DNA of 43,019 bases. It comes from an uncultured Clostridia bacterium. GTDB lineage: Bacteria > Bacillota > Clostridia > Oscillospirales > Oscillospiraceae. Shown piece after piece: positions 34,142 to 41,160 of this stretch (position 1 is the stretch's first letter; each line of letters starts with the position of its first letter). The translations under genes were made by a program, and so were the position numbers. A model generated the notes under the pieces. It worked only from the letters and a program-made list of their open reading frames with translations. It made no database searches and was not told where the DNA came from. Where the stretch lies: contig CAMBAJ010000011.1 in assembly GCA_945864305.1 (NCBI GenBank), forward strand, positions 1-43,019. The letters run 5' to 3'.

Positions 34142-34177
34142 AGTATAGCACTGCGGTTTGGGAAGTGCAATTCCCAA
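34142..34177 (-). promoter_or_regulatory. dctQ promoter with overlapping palindromic operator
   Basis: On the minus strand TTGCAC (34170-34165) and TATACT (34147-34142) are 17 bp apart. The -35 box lies in the centre of the perfect palindrome with arms TTGGGAA and TTCCCAA (34158-34177). Repressor binding there would block the TRAP-dehydrogenase unit. The rest of 33984-34320 shows no gene. Confidence 0.7.
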
Positions 34178-34398
34178 CGCCGCTCCATCCGGAATTTCAT
34201 CATTTTGCAGATTCTGACAGGGTAAAATCAATCATCTTCCACAAATTTGCTTTTTCTCACAAAAGTTGGTAATTTCTTCTCTTTTTTGTGGTTTCTTACT
34301 AAAAATATGGTATACTCCTTGTATCACTTTTGCAGTGGACGGTCCACGGATTTTCTTACATGGGGCCATCCGCGATTCCAGCTCAAAGGAGTCTTTTC

Positions 34399-35112
34399 AT
34401 GTCTCGCTGTCAAGTCACTCTCAGTGTCAACGCCGGAGCCGTCCTGCGGTTTGGCCGGACCCGTCTCTGGGTCGATGCCCTGCATAATCATCAAGTCCCT
34501 GGTTTTTCCACCGTGACCCCTGACCGCTGGGCCGCCATATCGGCGCATCCGGACTTTGCCGAACCCAATCTGATCTTCTACACTCACTGCCATCCGGACC
34601 ACTTTTCCCGTCCTCTGACACTCCAGGCCCTGCGGCGCTGGCCCTATGCGGAGGTCATCCTTCCGGACCCGGTCTTTGAACATCAGATTCTGCTATCCCG
34701 TCCCCGGGAGCAGATGTTTCTGCCGAACCTGTCCCTCCGCTTCGCCCGGCTCCCCCACGAAGGCGCTCAATACGCACATGTGGCACATTACGGCTGTGTG
34801 CTGGAGCACGACGGCTTCCGGGCCCTTCTAACCGGTGACTGTGCCGTGGGCGCTCCGGAGCTTGCGGATTTTCTGGCGGAAGTGGGGCACATTGACCTGG
34901 CTCTGCTGGACTTCCCCTGGGTAACCCTGCGAAAGGGCCGCCAATTCATTGAACAGTACATCCGGCCGGAGCATCTGGTGATCTGTCATCTTCCCTTTGC
35001 GGAGGACGACTGTTACAACTACCGTCCGGCGGTCCTGCGAGCCGCCGCTCAGGTTCATGTTCCGGATATCCGGATTCTGATGGAGCCCTTCCAGCGGGAG
35101 ATTTTTGAATAA
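34399..35112 (+). CDS. Metallo-beta-lactamase-fold hydrolase
   Basis: A 237-residue protein of the MBL-fold superfamily. The metal motif THCHPDHF (HxHxDH) is at about residues 73-80 and a further aspartate occurs in LTGDCAVG. The fold start (VTLSVNAGAVLRFGRTRLWVDALH) resembles the UlaG/L-ascorbate-6-phosphate lactonase-like subgroup. The substrate is unknown. The ATG at 34399 follows AAAGGAG; an upstream frame adds 23 unlikely residues. TATACT at about 34311 may be its -10 box. It sits between the two dehydrogenase cassettes on the opposite strand. Confidence 0.82.
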   Translation: MSRCQVTLSVNAGAVLRFGRTRLWVDALHNHQVPGFSTVTPDRWAAISAHPDFAEPNLIFYTHCHPDHFSRPLTLQALRRWPYAEVILPDPVFEHQILLSRPREQMFLPNLSLRFARLPHEGAQYAHVAHYGCVLEHDGFRALLTGDCAVGAPELADFLAEVGHIDLALLDFPWVTLRKGRQFIEQYIRPEHLVICHLPFAEDDCYNYRPAVLRAAAQVHVPDIRILMEPFQREIFE

Positions 35113-35123
35113 TACCTTCTTTC

Positions 35124-35150
35124 AGGACGCGCTGAGCGCGTCCTTTTTTT
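35124..35150 (+). terminator. Terminator after MBL-fold gene
   Basis: AGGACGCGC (35124-35132) and GCGCGTCCT (35136-35144) form a stem with loop TGA, followed by a run of seven T. Confidence 0.85.
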
Positions 35151-35152
35151 GC

Positions 35153-35986
35153 TCAGACCAGCAGCATCAGCGGATGTTCCAGCAGGGTCCGCATGGTGCG
35201 CAGCAGCTTCGCCGCTTCCTCGTCGTCCAGAACAGCCGGGGCGTAGGCCAGGTGCAACCGGACTTTCCCGTCCATCGGCGCACCCACCGCCAGCACGGCG
35301 GCCTCGCCCGCCTCCATGCCGGGCAGCATTCCCTCGATGCCCTCACCGGCAAACCGGAGTGCCATGGAGGTCTCTAATTTTGCCGCCGCCTTCTCCACGA
35401 AGGCGTTCAGCGTCAACGCGCCGTTCAGGCTGTCCAGCGCCGCCAGCAACTCTCTGATATCGGCGATGGTATAGAAGCCCGCCACGGCGGTCCCCGCCTG
35501 GGCGGCGGCCTTTGCCTGGGCGGCGGCATCCACATCCCGCCAGACGATCCGACCGTTGGGGCCTGTGCCGGTGACTTTTGTCAGGTCCACGCCCAGTTCC
35601 CTGGCTGTTTTTCGGGCATAGGGGGAAACCCGGAGCCGCTGGCTCTGCTCCGCCGCGGGGGCGGGAGCCGACGGTGCGCTCGGCGGCGTATCCTGGGCTG
35701 CGGGGATAACCCTTACGGGGGCCTCGCTCCCGGCAGGTGCCTGTTCCCCGGCTTCTCCGATGTAGGCCACCACGGACTTACAGTCGGCGGTCTCGCCCGC
35801 CGGCAATACGATCTTCAGTAAAGTGCCGTCCGCCTCGCACTCCACATCGTTGGTCAACTTATTAGTGGCCACCGTAAACAGGACGTCGCCCTTCTTCACG
35901 GCGTCTCCCTCCCGGAACTTCCACTCCTCGATGGTTCCCTCGGTCATGGTCAGTCCCAGCTTGGGCATCAATACCTCGATGGACAT
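35153..35986 (-). CDS. E2-like protein with degenerate catalytic domain
   Basis: A 277-residue protein. Residues 1-80 are a lipoyl domain (MPKLGLTMTEG; lipoyl-lysine in VATNKLTNDVE). The E3/E1-binding domain follows (VSPYARKTARELGVDLTKV...GPNGRIVWRDVDAAA, about 115-155). The remaining 110 residues align with the start (FYTIADIRELLAAL, LTLNAFVEKAAAKLE) and end (RTMRTLLEHPLMLLV) of the E2 catalytic domain, but the middle is missing and HRVIDG is replaced by PAVLDD. A normal catalytic domain is about twice as long. Acyltransfer activity should be lost. It may act as a lipoyl carrier with copy-2 E1 and the shared E3, or add to the core made by the complete E2. The frame is intact and coupled to E1 beta 2, so it is unlikely to be simple decay. 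Confidence 0.85.
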   Translation of the reverse strand: MSIEVLMPKLGLTMTEGTIEEWKFREGDAVKKGDVLFTVATNKLTNDVECEADGTLLKIVLPAGETADCKSVVAYIGEAGEQAPAGSEAPVRVIPAAQDTPPSAPSAPAPAAEQSQRLRVSPYARKTARELGVDLTKVTGTGPNGRIVWRDVDAAAQAKAAAQAGTAVAGFYTIADIRELLAALDSLNGALTLNAFVEKAAAKLETSMALRFAGEGIEGMLPGMEAGEAAVLAVGAPMDGKVRLHLAYAPAVLDDEEAAKLLRTMRTLLEHPLMLLV

Positions 35987-35998
35987 ACGGTGCCTCCC

Positions 35999-36973
35999 TC
36001 AGCGGCCCAGCGTCTTCTTGACGCCTGCCACGATATCCGCCGGATGGGGGAACTCCGCATCCTCCAGCACCGGGGAGAAGGGAGAGACCACATTCAGTCC
36101 GGCCACGCGGCCCACAGGGGCGTCCAGTTCATCGAACAGGTCCTCCGTAATCTGGGCGGACAGCTCCGCGCCGACACCGCCGCGCTTGACGCCCTCCTCC
36201 ACGACCACCACATTGTGGGTCTTACGGATGGAGGCGCTGACAGTCTCCCAGTCCAGCGGCACCAACGTCCGCAGGTCCACGACCTCGGCGTCGATGCCCT
36301 CCGCCGCCAGAGTTTCGGCGGCCTCCAGAGCGAAGTAGACCTGCCGGGACCAAGTGAGGATGGTCACATCCTTGCCTGGCCGCTTCACATCGGCCTTGCC
36401 CAGGGGAATGATGTACTCGCCGTCTGGAATCTCTTCCTTCCTGGCGTACAGCAGCTTATGCTCCAGGAACACCACCGGGTCGTCGTCCCGGATGGCAGCC
36501 TTCAGCAGGCCCTTGGCGTCCGCCGCCGTGGAGGGGCAGACCACCTTCAGTCCCGGAATGTGGGTGAACAGGGCCTCCAGACACTGGGAGTGCTGGCCGG
36601 CGTTCCGCCGTCCCGCGCCCATGGGCGCCCGGAACACAATGGGGATTTTCACCTGTCCGCCGGTCATATACCGCAGCTTGGCAGCCTGGTTCATAACCGG
36701 GTCCAAGCAGACGGTGATAAAATCGTCGTACATCCACTCCACCACCGGACGCATGCCCCGCATGGCGGCGCCTACGGCGATGCCGGTGAAGCCGGACTCG
36801 CTGATGGGGGTGTCGATCACCCGGTCGGCTCCGAACTCATCCCGGAAGCCCTTGGTAATGGCAAACACATTGCCCATGACACCCATGTCCTCGCCGATGA
36901 TGAAGACGTTGGGGTCCCGTACCATCTCCTCATGGAGAGCCTGTCCGATGGCCTTACTGACAGTGATCTTCAT
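35999..36973 (-). CDS. TPP-dependent dehydrogenase E1 beta subunit, copy 2
   Basis: A 324-residue subunit of the same family as copy 1. Marks: IGEDMGVMGNVFAITKGF, DTPISESGFTGIAVGAAMRGMRPVVEWMYDDF, APMGAGRRNAGQHSQCLEALF and VVDLRTLVPLDWETVSASIRKTHNVVVVEEG. The last block follows the canonical PDH/acetoin E1 beta pattern more closely than copy 1. The start overlaps the E1 alpha 2 stop by 4 bases (ATGA), and GAAAGGAG precedes it. The gene ends 12 bp before the short E2-like gene. Confidence 0.92.
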   Translation of the reverse strand: MKITVSKAIGQALHEEMVRDPNVFIIGEDMGVMGNVFAITKGFRDEFGADRVIDTPISESGFTGIAVGAAMRGMRPVVEWMYDDFITVCLDPVMNQAAKLRYMTGGQVKIPIVFRAPMGAGRRNAGQHSQCLEALFTHIPGLKVVCPSTAADAKGLLKAAIRDDDPVVFLEHKLLYARKEEIPDGEYIIPLGKADVKRPGKDVTILTWSRQVYFALEAAETLAAEGIDAEVVDLRTLVPLDWETVSASIRKTHNVVVVEEGVKRGGVGAELSAQITEDLFDELDAPVGRVAGLNVVSPFSPVLEDAEFPHPADIVAGVKKTLGR

Positions 36974-37968
36974 CTCAGCACGCTCCTTTCGTTGTCGGAG
37001 ACGTACATATATTTGGTAACCTCCGCCGGATCAGGAGCGGGAGCGCTCTTTGCAAACTCATAGGCCGCTTCAATCTCAGCGGCCATATCCTGGTCGATCT
37101 TGTCCAGCTCCGCCTCGCTGACGCCCAGCTCCAGCAGCCTTGCCCGGGCCTTCTGGATGGGGTCCTTGGCCTTGCCCTCGATCAGGTACTCCTTGGGCCG
37201 GTAAACAGCGGGATCGCCGCAGTAGTGGCCCTGGTAGCGGTAGACCTGCGTCTCCACGATAGAGGGGCCCTCGCCGGAGCGCGCCCGCTCCACCGCCTCG
37301 GAGACCGCATGATAAACAGCCTCCACATCGGTGCCGTCCACCGTCACGCCAGGGATGCCGTAGGCCACGGCCCGGACCGCCAGCGTCTCGGTATTGGTGA
37401 CACGGTGAATCTCCGTGGAGACGCCGTAGCAGTTGTTCTCCAGCAGATACACCACCGGCAGCTTCCAGGTGGCAGCCATATTAATGGCCTCGTGGAACGT
37501 GCCCTGGTTGGCGGCACCGTCGCCAAAGAAAGCCACTGTCACCGCGCCGTCGCCTTTCATTTTGGAGGCCAGCGCACTGCCTGTTGCCAGCGGGATGCCA
37601 GCGCCTACAATGCCGTTGGCACCCAAAATGCCCACGTCCACATCCACGATATGCATGGAGCCGCCCCGACCCTTGCAGTAGCCGGACTCCTTGCCGAACA
37701 GCTCCGCCATCGCCAAATCGGACCGGGCGCCCTTTGCCAGGCAATGCCCGTGTCCCCGATGGGTGGAGGTGATGTAATCCGTTTTTCTCAAGGCCATGCA
37801 GGTGCCTACGCCGCTGGCTTCCTGGCCCATGTACAAATGGATATTGCCAGCCAACTCACTGCGGGTAAAGCACTCAGCGGCTTTTGTCTCAAAGTCCCGG
37901 ATACGGACCATCTTTTCATAAGCGGTGCGATACCATGCCGCGTCGCAAACCCGGCGGTTTTCTTCCAC
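36970..37968 (-). CDS. TPP-dependent dehydrogenase E1 alpha subunit, copy 2
   Basis: A subunit of about 332 residues. Marks: SELAGNIHLYMGQEASGVGTCMAL, DYITSTHRGHGHCLAKG, YCKGRGGSMHIVD, ILGANGIVGAGIPLATGSAL and the complete TPP motif from FFGDGAANQGTFHEA to LLENNCYG. I prefer the GTG at 37968 because AGAGGG lies at suitable distance; the ATG at 38013 would add 15 residues but has no visible ribosome binding site. First gene of the second cassette, preceded by a FadR-type operator-like site at 38130-38142. Confidence 0.9.
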   Translation of the reverse strand: MEENRRVCDAAWYRTAYEKMVRIRDFETKAAECFTRSELAGNIHLYMGQEASGVGTCMALRKTDYITSTHRGHGHCLAKGARSDLAMAELFGKESGYCKGRGGSMHIVDVDVGILGANGIVGAGIPLATGSALASKMKGDGAVTVAFFGDGAANQGTFHEAINMAATWKLPVVYLLENNCYGVSTEIHRVTNTETLAVRAVAYGIPGVTVDGTDVEAVYHAVSEAVERARSGEGPSIVETQVYRYQGHYCGDPAVYRPKEYLIEGKAKDPIQKARARLLELGVSEAELDKIDQDMAAEIEAAYEFAKSAPAPDPAEVTKYMYVSDNERSVLR

Positions 37969-38129
37969 AGTTTCTGTCCCTCTTTCCACTTCGCTGCCTG
38001 TGTCAGTCCACATAAAACATCGTGTTCAGGGCTTTCTGCCGTAAGGCCGCGCCGCAGGCTCCATTGCCCCTCATTTTCAGGTGCCGGTCTCAGCCAATGT
38101 GGCCAACCAGCCGACAGTCATACGGTATG

Positions 38130-38142
38130 TTGGTCCTACCAA
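38130..38142. promoter_or_regulatory. FadR-type operator before the second dehydrogenase cassette
   Basis: TTGGTCCTACCAA is a perfect palindrome around CCT and fits the TGGTnnnACCA pattern bound by FadR-subfamily GntR regulators. On the minus strand TTGAGA and TAAAAA 17 bp apart lie just upstream (about 38173-38145), a weak promoter candidate, so the site would sit right after the -10 box. The neighbouring FadR-type gene is the obvious candidate ligand-responsive repressor. No gene is seen in 38014-38260. Confidence 0.65.
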
Positions 38143-38260
38143 ATTTTTTACAATTTAACGATATCATTCTCAACGCGGGTAGTCAAGGGACCTCTGCCTC
38201 TTTGCCCAGAAAAAAAGCAGTCACTTTTATGAGCAGTTTGCACAATTAACCGTTTTCCAG

Positions 38261-38953
38261 TCAATTTCGCTCCGGGTATTTTCGGGCAAAGTCCTCAACA
38301 ATCGCCAGATGGGATTCCATCTCCTTGCGGGCGCGGACCGGGTCTCTGGCCTTCACGGCCTCATAGATCGCACAGTGGGACTGATGGGTCACCTGCTGGT
38401 AGTTGGGCCGGCCCAGGAACCGCTCCCGGATATCTGCGATCATGCTGTTGACCAAATGCATCGTGGCTGCCAACATGGCGTTATGGCTGGCCACAGCCAG
38501 CGCATCGTGGAACTCCACATCCCACATATAGTTATCCGGCTCCGCCTCCAGATGCTCGATGGCCTTGTAAATGGCGGTGAGGTCTTCTTCCGTGGCCCGC
38601 GCGCAGGCCAACTCCACGATAGCCACTTCATTGACACGACGGAACTCCGTAAAATCCGCCTGCGTATCCATTTTGTTGGAAATCCGGACAAAGGAAATCG
38701 CCTTTTGAATGTAGTCCGCGTCCCGGACCACCACTTTCCGGTTGCTCCGAATCTGAATCGCTCCCAAAAACTCCAAAATTGCAAGGCACTCCCGCAGGGA
38801 GCCCCGGCCAACGCCGAGGGTTTCTGCCAGGTCCCGCTCCGAAGGCAATTCCTCGCCCACCCGAATGTGACCGCTTTCAATGGCCTCGATCAGTGCCTGC
38901 ATCACCAATTCCGGGATTTTGGGGGCATCATATTGTATCTTTTGCAGCTGCAC
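38261..38953 (-). CDS. FadR-subfamily GntR transcriptional regulator
   Basis: A 230-residue regulator. Residues about 10-75 are the GntR winged HTH (VMQALIEAIESGHIRVGEELPSERDLAETLGVGRGSLRECLAILEFLGAI). The C-terminal part is an all-helical FCD domain, with Asp/His residues that can bind metal and a carboxylate effector (DVEFHDALAVASHN, HQSHCAIYEAV). I choose the GTG at 38953 because AGGAGGGAG precedes it at ideal spacing; an ATG at 38983 overlaps an operator-like palindrome and lacks a ribosome binding site. Divergent from nothing; it lies directly upstream of the second cassette on the same strand. PdhR/LldR-type relatives respond to pyruvate or lactate, which fits a dehydrogenase locus (inference). 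Confidence 0.88.
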   Translation of the reverse strand: MQLQKIQYDAPKIPELVMQALIEAIESGHIRVGEELPSERDLAETLGVGRGSLRECLAILEFLGAIQIRSNRKVVVRDADYIQKAISFVRISNKMDTQADFTEFRRVNEVAIVELACARATEEDLTAIYKAIEHLEAEPDNYMWDVEFHDALAVASHNAMLAATMHLVNSMIADIRERFLGRPNYQQVTHQSHCAIYEAVKARDPVRARKEMESHLAIVEDFARKYPERN

Positions 38954-38971
38954 GGCAGCTCCCTCCTCTTT

Positions 38972-38982
38972 TGGTATTACCA
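38972..38982. promoter_or_regulatory. FadR-type operator before the regulator gene
   Basis: TGGTATTACCA is a perfect TGGTnnnACCA palindrome, the same pattern as the site at 38130-38142. It lies about 20 bp before the preferred GTG start, as expected for autoregulation. Confidence 0.6.
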
Positions 38983-39117
38983 TGATACCATCCGTTCTTT
39001 CTTCACGTCAATAAAGCGCTCCGTAGAAAAAAGCAGGGGGTTTTTGTGATTTTTGTAAACAAAGTTGCAATTTTAAAAAAAGCGCCGTCCGGAAGGGCGG
39101 GTGTCCGTAAGACAGTT

Positions 39118-39151
39118 AACAGCCACCGTAGTTTGAACCGCGGTGGCTGTT
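39118..39151 (+). terminator. Hairpin upstream of low-GC membrane gene
   Basis: AACAGCCACCG and CGGTGGCTGTT form an 11-bp stem followed by TCTTGTATTTTA. It lies 80 bp before the next gene and may be a terminator or attenuator. Confidence 0.55.
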
Positions 39152-39230
39152 CTTGTATTTTATCCTGTTATGCGATAATATGGAAGCGAACAGACCTGCA
39201 AAATCGGAATTTGACTAAGGAGGTATCCAA

Positions 39231-39677
39231 ATGAAAAAGAGATTCCCTGTCATCATTGCTTTTGTTTTTGGTGCGTTACCTTTTCTTATTGGTTGTATTC
39301 AAAATTGGTATATGCTTACCTATGTAGATTCTGTTCTTCCGTATGGATTCATATCGCTGGCTGTGCTGTGCCTATGGGGTTGTATTGCGTTTCTGCTCAA
39401 TGACCGTTCTCACAGTACGAAAGCAATTGTTATTTCCTTGAATCTAATCGCTTCATTAGATTTACTATTGCTTGGTATCCAGGAACTATTTCTTCATGCC
39501 TATTGGATGAACTGTGTTGGAAGTTGGTCACAATTTTTCTACTTGCCTATGTTAAAACTCGGCTTCAGTCTAACAAATTGGAGTCATAGTGTATTCACCG
39601 CTTATGTTACTTGCTTTGCCCTTATGGTTGCAGTTTCTTTCATTGGCTGCAAGCTGAAAGAGAATTTCCAAAAATAA
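39231..39677 (+). CDS. Small membrane protein, atypical base composition
   Basis: A 148-residue membrane protein with four hydrophobic segments (FPVIIAFVFGALPFLIG, GFISLAVLCLWGCIAFLL, IVISLNLIASLDLLLLG, VFTAYVTCFALMVAVSFIG). I do not recognise a family. The ATG follows AAGGAGG. Codons are much richer in A/T than in all neighbouring genes, which suggests acquisition from another genome. The 287 bp after it contain two strong hairpins (39727-39767 and 39778-39809) and a 25-codon frame (39810-39887) with no gene-like support. Confidence 0.65.
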   Translation: MKKRFPVIIAFVFGALPFLIGCIQNWYMLTYVDSVLPYGFISLAVLCLWGCIAFLLNDRSHSTKAIVISLNLIASLDLLLLGIQELFLHAYWMNCVGSWSQFFYLPMLKLGFSLTNWSHSVFTAYVTCFALMVAVSFIGCKLKENFQK

Positions 39678-39777
39678 ATGTCTGTCTTGCCCTGCTAGCC
39701 AAATTCCAATTTTTCGAACTGATACAAGGGCGCACTTCTATACGGGTCAAGCCCCGTATGTGCGCTCTGTGAGACTG

Positions 39778-39809
39778 AACAGCCCGGGCACCTGAATGTC
39801 CGGGCTGTT
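39778..39809. terminator. Hairpin terminator
   Basis: AACAGCCCGG (39778-39787) pairs with CCGGGCTGTT (39800-39809). It lies between the membrane gene and the convergent DUF1648-like gene. A second imperfect hairpin (39729-39766) precedes it. Confidence 0.5.
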
Positions 39810-39964
39810 ATGCGTTACTTCGTTCCGAACAAGGGGCTGCACCCCTTGCGCCACTTTGCGGCTATCCTCTTAAAGCAAAAGGTGTGACCACGAAAGTCAC
39901 GCCATTTGCAAATTTAACTGTCTTACGAACGCCCCACAAAGGGTGGCGCTTTTCAGTGAGTCAT

Positions 39965-40684
39965 TCAATGGTCCCGGCGGATGTAGCCGTACACCATGGG
40001 TGCGGCCAAGGCCACAACGATGAGCACAGCCGTTGAGACAGTGGAGCCAGACGTCAGCATGACTCCGGCGATCACCAGCAGGCCCACCGCCAACCACAGC
40101 CAGCCGGCAAACCGATGGACCGCTCTCCATGCCTCGTCACTGCGCTCCGTGAAAGAAAAACGCAGTGCCAGTTTCGCGTCCCGGGGGCAATCCAGCATAT
40201 GCGCACCCAGCAGCAGCAGAGCCAAGCCCAGAACACAGGGCGTGACGAAGGCCGGCGTCAGCGTGCCGCCGGTAGCCTCAAATACCATACCGCTGCAGAA
40301 CAGGACGGAGATTACCGGGAAGCCCCACCGCCCCACCAGGCGGACAGGTGTGGAGGGCAGCGTCATCCGTTTCTGATTCAGCCACAGCTGACCGTGGCAG
40401 ATCAAGTCCAGCAAGCACATCAAGCCGGGCAGGCCGAACACCACCACCGCCCTGGGCATGGAGTCATCCTTGCCGTCCGTACCGATCAGACCGGTGGGGA
40501 CGATCTCCGGTATCTGATCCCACAGACGCACGCCCAAGAGGATGGGCAGTGCGCAGGCGATGAGCGTCGCCGCCAGCAGAACGGCGGCCTTTTCCTTGGA
40601 GACATGCTTGCCGAACATGCGGGCGCTTTCGATTTCAAACTGCCGCTCTTCCGCGGTTTTCTTTTTCTTCTTTGTATTGCTCAT
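39965..40684 (-). CDS. DUF1648/SdpI-like membrane protein
   Basis: A 239-residue membrane protein with a charged N-terminus (MSNTKKKKKTAEERQFEIES) and six to seven hydrophobic segments. The first is followed by LWDQIPEIVPTGLIGTDGKDDSMPRAVVVFGLP, the pattern of DUF1648 (PEIPTH-like) proteins, and a later RFSFTERSDEAWRAVHRFAGWLWLAVG resembles the SdpI immunity-protein region. SdpI-type proteins protect against secreted toxins or act in signalling, but many relatives have no known role. The ATG at 40684 has GGAGGA 12 bases upstream; an ATG 8 codons earlier is less likely. Confidence 0.7.
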   Translation of the reverse strand: MSNTKKKKKTAEERQFEIESARMFGKHVSKEKAAVLLAATLIACALPILLGVRLWDQIPEIVPTGLIGTDGKDDSMPRAVVVFGLPGLMCLLDLICHGQLWLNQKRMTLPSTPVRLVGRWGFPVISVLFCSGMVFEATGGTLTPAFVTPCVLGLALLLLGAHMLDCPRDAKLALRFSFTERSDEAWRAVHRFAGWLWLAVGLLVIAGVMLTSGSTVSTAVLIVVALAAPMVYGYIRRDH

Positions 40685-40732
40685 AACAGGAAGGTTTCCT
40701 CCATTCATCCGGGCGAATATCGCTGGGACACA

Positions 40733-41050
40733 TTATACGCCGCCAGGACCGGGTTGTAAAGGATGGTCCGTGTGAAACGGAATCCGATAGGGTTCCGTCC
40801 CCCGCTCCTCCAGTTTTTTTTGGAGCCAGGCACGGATGGCCTCCACGCCCTCCTCCGTCCAGGGAAACGTCTCGGTCTCAACATTCTGAGCCAGCTCAAA
40901 GCTGGTGTTCTCATAGACCCAGGCCTGGATACTGCCGTCGCCGATCCAACCTGTGCGCTGGAACCGGTATCGGAATGTGCCGATGCTGCCGGGATAGACG
41001 GACGCCTTGGTGAAAAAGTTCATATTCAGAAAATCAAAGCTGTTTTCCAT
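40733..41050 (-). CDS. Conserved small protein of unknown function
   Basis: A 105-residue soluble protein (MENSFDFLNMNFFTKASVYPGSIGTFRYRFQRTG...). It has a beta-strand N-terminal half and a helical stretch (WTEEGVEAIRAWLQKKLEER). I do not recognise a domain. AGGAAC precedes the ATG at 41050; the longer frame upstream lacks support. The gene is divergent from the Rieske oxidoreductase with only 110 bp between starts. Confidence 0.65.
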   Translation of the reverse strand: MENSFDFLNMNFFTKASVYPGSIGTFRYRFQRTGWIGDGSIQAWVYENTSFELAQNVETETFPWTEEGVEAIRAWLQKKLEERGTEPYRIPFHTDHPLQPGPGGV

Positions 41051-41160
41051 ACATCGTTCCTCACTTCCGGAGACCATGATACCAAATGCGCCTGCCGCTG
41101 TCAAATCTGTGAAAACAGGAAAATGGGGACATACTAGTTTCTGAAAGGAGGTATGTCCTC

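Noticed and set aside
35153-35986. Short E2 explained as a frameshift in a normal E2
   Set aside because: The same frame continues to the conserved C-terminal LLEHPLMLLV, and there is no room for the missing middle in other frames, so an internal deletion is more likely.
39810-39887. 25-codon frame after the low-GC membrane gene
   Set aside because: No ribosome binding site and it lies within hairpin-rich sequence; I cannot separate it from chance.
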